DNA of 64,000 nt, taken from positions 620,001 through 684,000 of the forward strand of contig NZ_JALIQP010000002.1 of the NCBI RefSeq assembly GCF_023566055.1, written 5' to 3'. The DNA comes from Halosolutus amylolyticus (GTDB taxonomy: Archaea; Halobacteriota; Halobacteria; Halobacteriales; Natrialbaceae). Positions 16,896 through 25,868 of the stretch are shown piece by piece. The position numbers and the translations under genes were made by a program. A model generated the notes under the pieces. That model saw only the letters and a list, made by a program, of their open reading frames with translations. It had not been told where the DNA came from and did not search any database. Positions within the stretch are counted from its first letter, which is position 1. Each line of letters begins with the position of its first letter.

Positions 16896-19800
16896 TACTC
16901 GTTCACCTCCGAGGGCAGCTTCCACTCAATCTTTGTCCCGACCTGTTCGTCCGAGGTTCCCCGGAGTTCGAGATCTTTGTCTTCGAAGTATTCAGAGAAC
17001 CACTCGTTGATGTTCATGGATCTATTATTTACGCGGGCCTGGGTCGCAGCCTCAAACCATTTACTCTCATGCTCTCTGGTCCCGATAAAATCAAACAACT
17101 GATCTGTTACCTGTTCATCAATAACGTCTAGAATCTGACTGTCAAGTTGAACGTCGGGAGGACAGAAAATGCTGCGCATGTCAGCATACAGTTCCTGTGC
17201 ATGAGGGTTCTGTAATGGCCGGTCGTGTTCGTCGAACATTTTGACTAAGTCTTGGATGTCGTGCGGATTATCATAGTCGAACGCCTGCTCGCGAATCGCG
17301 TATTCTATCGTCAGAAACGGCCCGAGCAAGAATTCGAAGAGAATACGCGCCAAGTATGGATTTGTTGGATGAATTGCGGCAGTGTCGTAGTAGTCGTCAA
17401 CGTTCCCAAGTAACTGGTGAAATTTCCGTTCGATCTGCATGTCGCGTGGCTTTCCAGGATACAGATGGATAGCTGCGTGGCCAGCTGCATCTTTTCGTCC
17501 TGTTCGTCCAATGGTCTGCATCTGCTCCGACATGCTTCGGGGCGCACCGAACAAGAGTAGGTTATTGAGCTCCGGGATGTCGATACCCAGTGACACCACC
17601 AAGTTCGCTAGCACTACCGGGTCTGCCGCTTCACTCCCCATCCCCATTGATTTTCGAAGGGCAGATTTTGACGACTCGCCGGAAATAAACTGTAGATCAC
17701 TCAGGCCTCCGTCACTGATCTGATCCGCTCGGTCCCCGATAGACTCCCGTAGCGAATACCCGTCCGATTTCCGGTGAAGATAGCCCAGAATCTGTTCGTA
17801 GTGACTGATATCAGCATCGACACGGGCGTCTCGGATCGCTTCCTCGAAATCATTGCGGAACTCCGTTCCAGACGTCGTATTGTGGAAGTCATCATACAGT
17901 TGTACGATCGCTTCCCGGAATGACCCTCTGTTCGACGTTGCGACCGGTGTCCCTGCGAGGATTCGATAGCGAACACGGTTCTCTACCATACTAAAGTAGT
18001 CGCCATGTTCACCACTGTCTGGGACGGCAACTATCTCGTCTTCGGAGGCGCGTAGTAACCGCGAGATGTGTTCGAATTTGTTACTGATCGTCGCTGTCCC
18101 TGAGTCGACTGAGATGGCATGGCTATCTCGGTCCCGAGTCTCACCAGACCGTAGACGCGAAGCCAGTACTTCGAAAAAGCGGAGAATGATCGAAATGGAG
18201 ATTCCGAACTGGCCAGTGTACATGTGCGTCTCATCTAGCACGATGTGACCGATTGGTGAGTGCTCGGCACCCTCGCGATCCGATTCACTCACCTTCCAAT
18301 CCACCCCGTTCCATGGAGTGGTGACACGATCGTTGGTGTTACAAACGAAACACACCAGTCCATCCCGGTCGTTGAGCACTCGATAATTGTTCATATCAGT
18401 GAGTGCTCTTCCGCAGTTCTCGCATTTACTGTATGGAGCGCCATAGAACGGCAACGTGGAGAAGGTTGAGTGGTGCGTATTCGACTCTACGGTCGGCATC
18501 GTGAAGAACTTCTCCGGCGTTCCGACGGTCAAACTCGGCAGATACTGTTGGGTTCGCTCCACGTCGTATACGAAGTCGTATAGGAACCCGCACTCAGAGT
18601 TGGTGCAGACGGGGAACTGTAGGTGATTGTCCATCGTGTCGAGACAGTGTCTGGAGTCACAATCCTGACACTCTGTGTCCAACTCGGAGCCACAGCAATC
18701 ACAGCTCCCAATATACCCAACGAGATCATCGGCATCCAAGTATGTCCGCTCACCGGTCTCATCATACTGCCGCCCGATTGCGACCCCCACAGAGAACTCT
18801 TGATCGGGCATCGAACTCCCTGCATTGGAATGGTGTTGTCCTTGGACGTATCGCTTGTATTTTGTAGCGAGTTCGATCACTTCCTCTAGTTTGTCTTCGG
18901 TTAGCATCCGCGTCGGAAACGGGAATGCGGCGCGTGTATCTCGCTCGAGGATTGTCAACAGCGTTGAACCGTAGTAAACGATGGTCTTCCCAGCAGAGGT
19001 CGGTGCCTGAACGACGACTGGTGACGTCTCATCATCAAGGAGTGCAAGTGCCCTTTCTTGGATTGCGTCCCACTGGAATTTGTGAAGTGTTGGTTCGTCG
19101 GCTGCGGTACGCCCTGATTCGTACTCGTCGCTCTCGATGGGAGGCAGGTCACCAAGGTAGTGTCGAAGTGCCAATAGAACTCCCCGAAGATTTCGGAGCA
19201 GGGTCTCGTGTTCACGAGCGGCCGTCGCCTCTTGGGCTAGCACAGGAGCAGCTTCGAGCAGCTCATCATTGTCCATACAGACTAACTGGTCCAGCCGGTA
19301 ACCCGAGGTGACCGGTTCCTCTTCGACGTAATCGTACACCCCGAATGATGTCGTTCTGAACCGCTCGCCTGCTTGTGGCACATCTCTTGTCTCCAACCGT
19401 GTCTCGAATGATTCGACGGTCCGTGTGAGGTAGCAGTCCTGTTGCCGATACCGGTTCTCTTCACTTACGTCACGGGAATTATCTTCTGCAGACAGTGCCG
19501 ACTGTAGTTTCACGTCGTGCTGTTGACTCGGAAAATCAACGACCATTTCGTCGAATTCGAGTTCCATTGATGGATAGAAGACGCGCCGTTCGGCCCACCC
19601 TGACTGGTCGTTTTCGTCCACATATGTCTCGTTCCTCATCGTCACTGTGAGCCGGACGTAGTCATCGGAATCGCCCGCCGGCGTCAAACCCCCGAGATCT
19701 TCGTTCACCGATACTGTGAGACTCAGTGTTAGTGTCGGCCGATTATAATTAATCTCGGCAGTATCTCCACTCAATTCTGAGAGATTATCATCGGTTGCAC

Positions 19801-20389
19801 CCGTGCGATCAAGCGCACGTCTCTCCTGAGCATCTCGGTTTGGGTTGATGACTGCAGCCTGCGTCTGGGTTCCTGCGATCGTGATCGTTTCTTCGTAGTC
19901 TGTATCGTTCGAAATGGGGATGGATTCTGGCCCAGCTTCGAACTGAACGGGAATCGCTGTGGTCGCAAACGGTCGCTCCGCGGTATACATGTTGTGTGGT
20001 TCCCCACCAATCATGAGCGTTGGCAAGTGATTCTCTGTTAGTTGATACGGCGAACTGTAATCAACATCCAGATATGCACCGACGAATCCGTCGATAGCGA
20101 CGGTTAACTCAGCGTCAAGACTGTCGCGTTCGACAAGAACGTGGACACGGTGGGCAGACGGGTTTTTGAACATTGCATCGTCGAACCCACCAACCGGGCG
20201 CGGGACGAGACAATTTCCATCACCAACTTCGTCAGTACGGACGCCGCGGCGGTAGGTAAAATCTGTGAGGTGCTCTACAGAGAGTCGGTCGAGATATGAT
20301 GCATCCTTAGTGGTTGGCCGCAGTTGTGGAAGCAATTGATCTTGGAGAACCGTCTGTGGGTCACCGTCAGGAAGAAGCCGTGAATCCAT
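16895..20389 (-). CDS. drmA: DrmA-like SF2 helicase
   Basis: A 1164-residue protein. After about 430 residues of beta-rich N-terminal region comes an SF2 helicase core: Walker A APTSAGKT (462-469), DExH-box variant LDETHMY, and motif VI QTIGRTGRKD. The core is interrupted by Cys clusters (CDCCGSEL-CQDC, CENCGRAL-CFVC), typical of helicases that pair with DUF1998 proteins. This matches DrmA, the large helicase of DISARM. It is the first gene of the drmA-drmB-drmC run. No DISARM methyltransferase (drmMI/drmMII type) or class-specific drmD/drmE is recognisable nearby. Confidence 0.8.
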   Translation of the reverse strand: MDSRLLPDGDPQTVLQDQLLPQLRPTTKDASYLDRLSVEHLTDFTYRRGVRTDEVGDGNCLVPRPVGGFDDAMFKNPSAHRVHVLVERDSLDAELTVAIDGFVGAYLDVDYSSPYQLTENHLPTLMIGGEPHNMYTAERPFATTAIPVQFEAGPESIPISNDTDYEETITIAGTQTQAAVINPNRDAQERRALDRTGATDDNLSELSGDTAEINYNRPTLTLSLTVSVNEDLGGLTPAGDSDDYVRLTVTMRNETYVDENDQSGWAERRVFYPSMELEFDEMVVDFPSQQHDVKLQSALSAEDNSRDVSEENRYRQQDCYLTRTVESFETRLETRDVPQAGERFRTTSFGVYDYVEEEPVTSGYRLDQLVCMDNDELLEAAPVLAQEATAAREHETLLRNLRGVLLALRHYLGDLPPIESDEYESGRTAADEPTLHKFQWDAIQERALALLDDETSPVVVQAPTSAGKTIVYYGSTLLTILERDTRAAFPFPTRMLTEDKLEEVIELATKYKRYVQGQHHSNAGSSMPDQEFSVGVAIGRQYDETGERTYLDADDLVGYIGSCDCCGSELDTECQDCDSRHCLDTMDNHLQFPVCTNSECGFLYDFVYDVERTQQYLPSLTVGTPEKFFTMPTVESNTHHSTFSTLPFYGAPYSKCENCGRALTDMNNYRVLNDRDGLVCFVCNTNDRVTTPWNGVDWKVSESDREGAEHSPIGHIVLDETHMYTGQFGISISIILRFFEVLASRLRSGETRDRDSHAISVDSGTATISNKFEHISRLLRASEDEIVAVPDSGEHGDYFSMVENRVRYRILAGTPVATSNRGSFREAIVQLYDDFHNTTSGTEFRNDFEEAIRDARVDADISHYEQILGYLHRKSDGYSLRESIGDRADQISDGGLSDLQFISGESSKSALRKSMGMGSEAADPVVLANLVVSLGIDIPELNNLLLFGAPRSMSEQMQTIGRTGRKDAAGHAAIHLYPGKPRDMQIERKFHQLLGNVDDYYDTAAIHPTNPYLARILFEFLLGPFLTIEYAIREQAFDYDNPHDIQDLVKMFDEHDRPLQNPHAQELYADMRSIFCPPDVQLDSQILDVIDEQVTDQLFDFIGTREHESKWFEAATQARVNNRSMNINEWFSEYFEDKDLELRGTSDEQVGTKIEWKLPSEVNE

Positions 20390-20502
20390 TCTTAGTTAAT
20401 AAATTCCCGCACTTCTCATTAACTTGTCCTATTCATTCCCTTCCTACTAAGGGAAAAGAACTAGACGGTACACGGTAGTAGTGATTTCGTCGAGTACTGC
20501 CC

Positions 20503-21078
20503 TCATCTATCTTTCTGTCGTAGCCATTCTTTATACGAAACCCATGGGCTGTATCGTCTGTGTATGGTGGCGAGTTCGCTTGCCCGCTCCTGCACATCGT
20601 GGGGGCTCTTGATGTGACGACCAGTGAATGTGAAAAATTTCTGTCCGTCAAAGAGTTCAACCGGGAAGTTCTTTGCATGACCGTATTCACTTTCTAAATT
20701 GTAACCTGATGCTAAGATATGGAGTCCATGGCCGCCGACCGAGACCTCGGTGTACGAATTGACTGTGGTAAAGATATCCTTGCTGGCGTCGTTAGTGAAT
20801 CGAAGTTCGTTGTCAAGACAATCGTCTAAATCAATAAGGACAAGTTCGTCATCAAGACCCATGGCAAAGCCGACTCCTTCTGGAGCTTCGTGATCGGCGT
20901 ACGCAAGTTGTGCTTCCTGATAACTCATATGATGTTCCTGCGTTTTGAGTACATCAACGGCCCTGCCTGATGCAGGGTCAATAGGCTCCTTATCGGCATT
21001 GAAACATGCCCACCTATCACGTTGTTTCAGCGAGTGTAAGAGTTCGTTCGATGCTATCTCTGATTCCTGAAGTTGCAT
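20503..21078 (-). CDS. Primase-polymerase (AEP) N-terminal-like protein, short
   Basis: About 191 residues from the ATG at 21078 (MQLQES). It has the motifs of bifunctional primase-polymerases: LVLIDLDDC (acidic pair) and SVGGHGLHIL (the s-x-H-like motif), then ELFDGQKFFTFTGRHI, as in phage and plasmid NrS-1-type polymerases. Such proteins usually continue into a helicase domain, so this is either a stand-alone short primase or a remnant. A frame upstream to 21129 exists but would abut the divergent gene. It probably served replication of this or an earlier element. Confidence 0.65.
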   Translation of the reverse strand: MQLQESEIASNELLHSLKQRDRWACFNADKEPIDPASGRAVDVLKTQEHHMSYQEAQLAYADHEAPEGVGFAMGLDDELVLIDLDDCLDNELRFTNDASKDIFTTVNSYTEVSVGGHGLHILASGYNLESEYGHAKNFPVELFDGQKFFTFTGRHIKSPHDVQERASELATIHRRYSPWVSYKEWLRQKDR

Positions 21079-21153
21079 TAGTGGGTCTGTGGGATTGGAA
21101 CTGGAAAAATATTTACACCCATTGTACAATTGATACCGTACACTCTCTTGACG

Positions 21154-21852
21154 ATGAATTCTGATACAGATGATGATTCTTGGCGGAGGCGAGAATTACT
21201 GTTCCGACAGGCGATGAAAGATAAGAATCTGTTATACAAGACCTACAGTCGGTATTATAGGGCCCATCACATCACAACGAAAGCAGGTTGGATCTCCACG
21301 GGGCTCACAGCAATCATTGGTGCCGTTCTTCTGTATGTGATCACATCAGCCACGTTCAACTTACCAGTGATCAGTGGATATCTTCAAGGAACCGACGACG
21401 TTCTAGCGATTTTGTTGCTCATCGTCTCATTGATAGACGCATTTTACTCACCGGAGGCCCGGTCGATCAGGTACTATAGAGCAGGGCAGGACCTTCAAGA
21501 ACTTCATGACGAGTACGAGAACTTTGTCAACCTGGCTATCGCTGACCCTGGTCGAAATATCGATATGCTAGCCGAAGAATTCGAACAGCTGCACAAAAGA
21601 CGACACAGTTTGAACAAATCAGTCCCTCAACTCAGTGGAATTTGGCATTCGATGGTCAAAATGGATCAACACGGCTACCGAACGTTGATACCTTTCGTTC
21701 CTAGCAAGCAGGAATTGTCGGTTCGGAGTTTGATTGAGTCGAAGCTCTCATCGGAAAATGAGGGACGTTCGTCCCCTAAAAAACAGTGGGAAGAGACGCT
21801 GTCGGAGAAAGTTAATGGGTTCAAACAGAAAGAGACTGTAAATCAAAACTGA
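21154..21852 (+). CDS. SLATT-type two-helix membrane protein
   Basis: A 232-residue protein. A charged N-terminal helix (RRRELLFRQAMKDKNLLYKTYSRYYR) is followed by two transmembrane helices (about 45-65 and 80-97), then a long soluble helical tail starting ARSIRYYRAGQDLQELHDEYENF. This order is characteristic of the SLATT group of membrane effectors, which are thought to open pores when triggered by partner sensors or nucleotide signals. No nucleotidyltransferase, STING-like or reverse-transcriptase partner is adjacent, so it is an orphan here. The ATG at 21154 is preferred over the TTG at 21130. Confidence 0.65.
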   Translation: MNSDTDDDSWRRRELLFRQAMKDKNLLYKTYSRYYRAHHITTKAGWISTGLTAIIGAVLLYVITSATFNLPVISGYLQGTDDVLAILLLIVSLIDAFYSPEARSIRYYRAGQDLQELHDEYENFVNLAIADPGRNIDMLAEEFEQLHKRRHSLNKSVPQLSGIWHSMVKMDQHGYRTLIPFVPSKQELSVRSLIESKLSSENEGRSSPKKQWEETLSEKVNGFKQKETVNQN

Positions 21853-21986
21853 AATTAGCAGGAATGGTTTAGGAGATTACTGGTCCAGCATAACCAGCAC
21901 GCAAACAGACTTGTCGAACCCATAATTATTTACACTTCTTAGATAGAGCTTGTTACAACTGCTTAAAAAGAGGAAAAGGCAGGGGT

Positions 21987-22994
21987 TTAGGCCCGTGTCT
22001 GATGTTCTGCCATAAGTTCCCGGAGGCTTTCTTCTTCCCCATTCCAGTACGTCTCTGTCTCGTCTTGTTCTTCGATGAACTGGTCAGCCCGGTCCTCTAC
22101 CGTTTCTTTTCCAAGTTTGTTGGCATTCGGTAGTTTCGAGTATCCGTTTTCCAGGAGGGTCGCTGCCTTCTCGAAGCCAGTGTCGAGTTCATAGTCGGGA
22201 ACATCTTTGCTGTAGTGTGTGAGCGCACGTGTCGCAGCGTTGTATGTCTCCCAGAGCGTCGGACTGTCTTTGTCGTTGATCTCGTCGTGTAAGGAGTTCA
22301 GGAGGTCGGGTACTGGCTGCTCGAGGTACTCTCCGAGACCTTTCTCAAGTAGGACCAGTAGTGCTTCGTCCTGGTTGAGAAAGGTCTGGTTCTGTGCTTC
22401 TTCAATCCGGTTCTCGACGATTTCCGGGCTTTCAACAACGCTGTCAACCGCGTTGTAGGCAAGGCTGGGTTGGAATGGCTCGCTGTGTGTCTGTTCGAAA
22501 TGAAGCCGTCCGTCGAAGGCCATCATTCCGTTGCTGCAGACCTGACGCATCCCTCCGACATCGTATTTGACTGCGTGGAAGCCGGAGTGGCCAGACTGGA
22601 TCTGTAGTCCGAGCTCGATAGGATCATCGTCGGCTGCATATACAGTTGTGTCGCCGGTGAAGCCGATTTTAGCACTCATTTTGTGTGCAGTAGGTGATAG
22701 ACTGATGGTTCCAGTGACACCAAGATCGTAGCTGTCTTGATGACGATCTATAGCATCACAAATCGTCTCCAAGATATCTCCGTATTGGATGATGTTGTAG
22801 AAGTCTTTCGAGGAGGAGACCACGCCGGTTGCCCGCAGATCATCCGTCCACAGCGAGTCTCTATACGGGATTTCCTCCCACACGTCCTCGCCCTCGTGAT
22901 GTGCGTAGACCTCGTGACGCTCAACCTGTGGTAGTTTATCCGTGGTTTCGTATAGTTGGTCTAAGTCGTCGAAAGCATAGGTTTGTTCTTGCAT
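21987..22994 (-). CDS. DUF932-family plasmid-type protein
   Basis: A 335-residue protein from the ATG at 22994 (MQEQTY); the longer frame would need a TTG start overlapping the upstream gene. It contains the RQVCSNGMMAFD segment typical of DUF932, a family found on plasmids and phages with unproven function. A conserved sequence lies 57 bases upstream (23051-23070), and a near-identical element lies at the same distance before the next gene upstream, suggesting a shared regulator. Confidence 0.7.
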   Translation of the reverse strand: MQEQTYAFDDLDQLYETTDKLPQVERHEVYAHHEGEDVWEEIPYRDSLWTDDLRATGVVSSSKDFYNIIQYGDILETICDAIDRHQDSYDLGVTGTISLSPTAHKMSAKIGFTGDTTVYAADDDPIELGLQIQSGHSGFHAVKYDVGGMRQVCSNGMMAFDGRLHFEQTHSEPFQPSLAYNAVDSVVESPEIVENRIEEAQNQTFLNQDEALLVLLEKGLGEYLEQPVPDLLNSLHDEINDKDSPTLWETYNAATRALTHYSKDVPDYELDTGFEKAATLLENGYSKLPNANKLGKETVEDRADQFIEEQDETETYWNGEEESLRELMAEHQTRA

Positions 22995-23050
22995 CTGTAC
23001 ATCGCCTCGTTCTACCAGAGGAAGTGGGGTTGAAGAGAGTAGTAGCCAAG

Positions 23051-23070
23051 GGGATACCCTGTTTCGTATG
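23051..23070 (-). promoter_or_regulatory. Conserved upstream element 1 (GGGATACCC-TTTCGTATG)
   Basis: The top-strand sequence reads GGGATACCCTG followed by TTTCGTATG. It matches 23940-23957 except for two extra bases in the middle. On the minus strand it ends 57 bases before the DUF932 ATG. It could be an operator, or a promoter with a BRE-like CGAAA. Confidence 0.55.
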
Positions 23071-23077
23071 AATTCAA

Positions 23078-23884
23078 TCAATCATCTACTTCGGTGAGAT
23101 CCTGTTCTGTGACCTCGCGTGTGCCTTGCCGCATTGCCCGGTGTCCGGCCTGAAGCAGTTGTTCGAAAGCTTGCCGGCAATCACCTGTATTGTCTGCGAC
23201 CTGTTCTGCGATAGTCTCAATCACTTCGTTGCTGACCGTTCCGGGTTTGAATGTCTGTTCCACGGCATCTTGAAGGATCTTTTCAAGCTGGGTAGCGGTG
23301 TAGGGTTCGAACTCGATGGTTCGGCAGTTAAGCCGGCTCCAGCTCCGTGAGTCAAGCATGATCTCGTCCGGTGGGAGATTGGATGTCACGATTAGTCCAA
23401 GTTTGTTTTCGGTTTGTTGGCTGAGCATATGGAGGTCGTACGCAACCTCGGTCTTTTCTTTCAACTGGTCGAATTCATCAAGCGATACGGCGACACTCCG
23501 GTTTTTCTGAAGCCATTCACGGAGTTTGGAGAGTAGTTCGTCGACCGGTTTGCCTTTGCGTGGTGCTGGATATCCGAGTTGGATCAGTAGTTCGGTGAGT
23601 AACGCGGAACGAGTAGAGTACTGCCAGCAGTTGATCTGAATGGTTTTCACACTGGTCTCGGTTGCGAGTGCGTCGAACACATGGTTGACACACATGGTTT
23701 TCCCGGTTCCGGGCGTTCCGTGGATAAGCAGGGTTTCAGGTGTATTGCGTTTAATCAGTGGCCGGAGACCGTCACGGATCGCATGGATTTCTTTGTCGCG
23801 ACCCGTGGGCTTGAGGCTGGCTTCACCGTTCAGGTAGCGTTCTGAATAGATGATGCCACTGCTAGTAGAGGTGTTGTCAAACAT
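23078..23884 (-). CDS. Orc1/Cdc6-like AAA+ ATPase lacking the winged helix
   Basis: A 268-residue AAA+ protein with Walker A HGTPGTGKT, a Walker B variant VSLDEFD, sensor-1 LIVTSN and an arginine-finger region (RSWSRLNCR). The fold and the GRDKEI start match Orc1/Cdc6 proteins, but the C-terminal winged-helix DNA-binding domain (about 100 residues) is missing. It may act with the second, full-length copy at 24096. It is divergent from that copy across 211 bases. Its stop lies just upstream of the DUF932 gene region. Confidence 0.75.
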   Translation of the reverse strand: MFDNTSTSSGIIYSERYLNGEASLKPTGRDKEIHAIRDGLRPLIKRNTPETLLIHGTPGTGKTMCVNHVFDALATETSVKTIQINCWQYSTRSALLTELLIQLGYPAPRKGKPVDELLSKLREWLQKNRSVAVSLDEFDQLKEKTEVAYDLHMLSQQTENKLGLIVTSNLPPDEIMLDSRSWSRLNCRTIEFEPYTATQLEKILQDAVEQTFKPGTVSNEVIETIAEQVADNTGDCRQAFEQLLQAGHRAMRQGTREVTEQDLTEVDD

Positions 23885-24095
23885 TGGTGGATCACCTTCA
23901 CTTGGTTTGTCTGTCAGTGGGTATTCAAAAGCAGAACCTGGGATACTATTTCGTATGTGGGAGAGTGTACAGGCTTTCGAATGGATACACCGCTAATAGT
24001 TTTCTCATGGGGTATCCCCCTTGGGTCATGTTTTTCCCAACTGAAGGCCAGTGTCCGAAAATCCGTGTGAGTCCTGACCTCCAAATACTAAGTCT
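23885..24095. other. Candidate replication origin between divergent orc-like genes
   Basis: This 211-base divergent intergenic region lies between two Orc1/Cdc6-type genes. It contains GGGGTATCCCC (24009-24019, related to the GGGATACCC motif) and an adjacent inverted repeat TTGGG...CCCAA (24021-24040). Haloarchaeal origins normally sit beside an orc gene and carry such repeats. It is short for an origin and no clear ORB consensus is visible, so the regulatory reading is equally possible. Confidence 0.4.
23940..23957 (-). promoter_or_regulatory. Conserved upstream element 2
   Basis: GGGATACTA followed by TTTCGTATG on the top strand. It lies 56 bases before the ATG of the short Orc-like gene. 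The equal spacing to the element at 23051 makes shared regulation or a shared promoter architecture likely. Confidence 0.55.
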
Positions 24096-25154
24096 ATGAC
24101 CGATATTATCGATACCGCTGACCCGTTGACTCGAACGTATCTCCCCGCACAACTCGTCGATAGAGAATCAGAACAGGAGACCCTGTCAGAAGCGTTTGCG
24201 GCTGATACAGAGACTCGGCTTCAGCACATCCATATCTACGGACCCCGTGGGACCGGGAAAACCCATCTAGTCAAACAGTTTCTTACAACGTTTCCTTCAA
24301 CAGTGACCACCTGCTACGTCTCAGGACGGCCACACGACACCCAGTACAAAGTCTTGGAACGACTGCTCCAACAGTTGACCGGTGAACGCGTTGGAACCGG
24401 CCATCATGTCTCTGGTCTCCAGCGCCGGATTGAACAGACGCTGACCTTGGAGACCGTGATCGTTCTCGACGAAGTTGACTTCCTTCTCTTGAATGATGGC
24501 GATGATCTGCTCTACTTCCTCACCCGGCTGGAAAATACCGCAGTGATAACGGTTTCAGCCAACCACCGAAGCCTCGAATCCGAGTTGGATGCACGAACTT
24601 ATAGTTCGTTCCAGCCTCAAGTCCTTACATTGAACCCGTACACACCAAGTCAAGTAGAACAGATTCTTTCAGAACGTGCCCGACGGGCGCTGGAGCCGCA
24701 GTCAGTTGAACGTACAGCGCTCTCACGGATTGCCTCAACAACCCCGAACATCGCTATCTGTCTCTCCTGGCTACGGGTGGCTGCTGAAGCAACTGATGAC
24801 GCAGTTACTCGCGACGTCGTTGACGAGGTTCAGTATACTGGTTATGCTGAGTACGTCTCTGAGTTACTCGACGAGTTCACACCTCACCATCGGCGGTTAT
24901 ACGAAACGATTGAACTCTTGGAACAGAACGAATCAGAGACTCTTCTCTCGGGAACGGTGTATGATACGTACCGCGAACGGTGTTCTGACACCGATGTCAG
25001 ACCGTTAAGCGAGCGGCGGACCAGCGATTTCTTGACCCATCTCGAACTCCTGAGATTAATCGAGGCAGACTACCACTACGGGGGACGGAAAGGCAAAACC
25101 CGGGAAATCCGGCTCGTAGACTGGAACAGCGATAATCCGTCAGAAGAAGAGTGA
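24096..25154 (+). CDS. Orc1/Cdc6-family replication initiator
   Basis: A 352-residue protein with Walker A GPRGTGKTH (49-57), Walker B VIVLDEVDF and sensor-1 VITVSANH in the AAA+ part. A C-terminal winged-helix-like region (about 255-345) follows, ending in a basic GGRKGKTREIRLVDW wing. This is the full Orc1/Cdc6 layout that recognises archaeal origins. It is the likely replication initiator of the element. The gene end overlaps the convergent coiled-coil gene by 15 bases. Confidence 0.8.
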   Translation: MTDIIDTADPLTRTYLPAQLVDRESEQETLSEAFAADTETRLQHIHIYGPRGTGKTHLVKQFLTTFPSTVTTCYVSGRPHDTQYKVLERLLQQLTGERVGTGHHVSGLQRRIEQTLTLETVIVLDEVDFLLLNDGDDLLYFLTRLENTAVITVSANHRSLESELDARTYSSFQPQVLTLNPYTPSQVEQILSERARRALEPQSVERTALSRIASTTPNIAICLSWLRVAAEATDDAVTRDVVDEVQYTGYAEYVSELLDEFTPHHRRLYETIELLEQNESETLLSGTVYDTYRERCSDTDVRPLSERRTSDFLTHLELLRLIEADYHYGGRKGKTREIRLVDWNSDNPSEEE

Positions 25155-25592
25155 GAGGTCGGTATCGGTGAGTTCAGTTAGTTCCCGTTGCAGCCGACGT
25201 CTCTCCCGCTGAAGCTGTTCACAGTCCTGCCAGTATGCTCGCTGTAGCTCTTGAAGCTGTTGCTCAAGCTCTCGTATCCGCCGCTTCTGACTGGTCACAC
25301 GGTCCTCCGCAGAGAAAGGGTGCTGCAACCGCTGTAGCCGATCCTTCTCAACGCGAACAGCATCCTCCAGTTCAGCAACCGATTCATCGTGGAGTTCTTT
25401 CCGGTCCTGGAGTCGGCTCTCAATCTGACCGAGTTCCGCTTCTATGCGTCCCTGTTCCTGATTTTGTGACCTGGTCAATAGTCTCTCTATATCCACATCT
25501 TCCTCGAGTAGATCAGTCTGGGTGTGCGGGGTATAGGCCGCAGTACCGGGACGTGATTCTGCCAACAACTCTTCATACTCGGGATACCGCAT
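25140..25592 (-). CDS. Coiled-coil protein, function unknown
   Basis: A 150-residue protein. The first 45 residues are unstructured looking, and from about 50 to 140 there is an almost continuous heptad pattern of Leu, Glu, Arg and Gln, marking a long coiled coil. No enzyme motif is present. It converges with the Orc1/Cdc6 gene and leads a run of small minus-strand genes (25140-27715) that sits between the replication and transfer modules. Confidence 0.6.
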   Translation of the reverse strand: MRYPEYEELLAESRPGTAAYTPHTQTDLLEEDVDIERLLTRSQNQEQGRIEAELGQIESRLQDRKELHDESVAELEDAVRVEKDRLQRLQHPFSAEDRVTSQKRRIRELEQQLQELQRAYWQDCEQLQRERRRLQRELTELTDTDLSLFF

Positions 25593-25625
25593 ACTGGATT
25601 CTATGTTAGTAGGTCCAGCGCAGAC

Positions 25626-25778
25626 TTACCTGGGTTCTGTGTCGCCTTGGTTCAGTAGTTCACGGTACTGTTCAGCGGCCTCCCGGTAGAACCGTGGAAG
25701 CGACTTGACCTCGTCTTCTGACCAGGACGATATCTCTTCGAGAAGTGCTTCGGCTTCCGCTAGTTCATTCATCGACAT
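25626..25778 (-). CDS. Small acidic protein of 50 residues
   Basis: A short reverse-strand frame starting MSMNELAEAEALLEEI and ending NQGDTEPR, with a clean amphipathic helix pattern and acidic bias unlike the arginine-rich shadow frames. It lies 33 bases upstream of the coiled-coil gene in the same direction, so it may be the preceding gene of the same transcript. Function is unknown. Confidence 0.5.
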   Translation of the reverse strand: MSMNELAEAEALLEEISSWSEDEVKSLPRFYREAAEQYRELLNQGDTEPR

Positions 25779-25868
25779 CTGTGGCTACCACCCTTTTGGA
25801 ACTGTTCGAACGGAGAGGCTTAGTGAATACGTGGAGGCCCGGCTACACTTGAGACTCTTCAGTTTATT

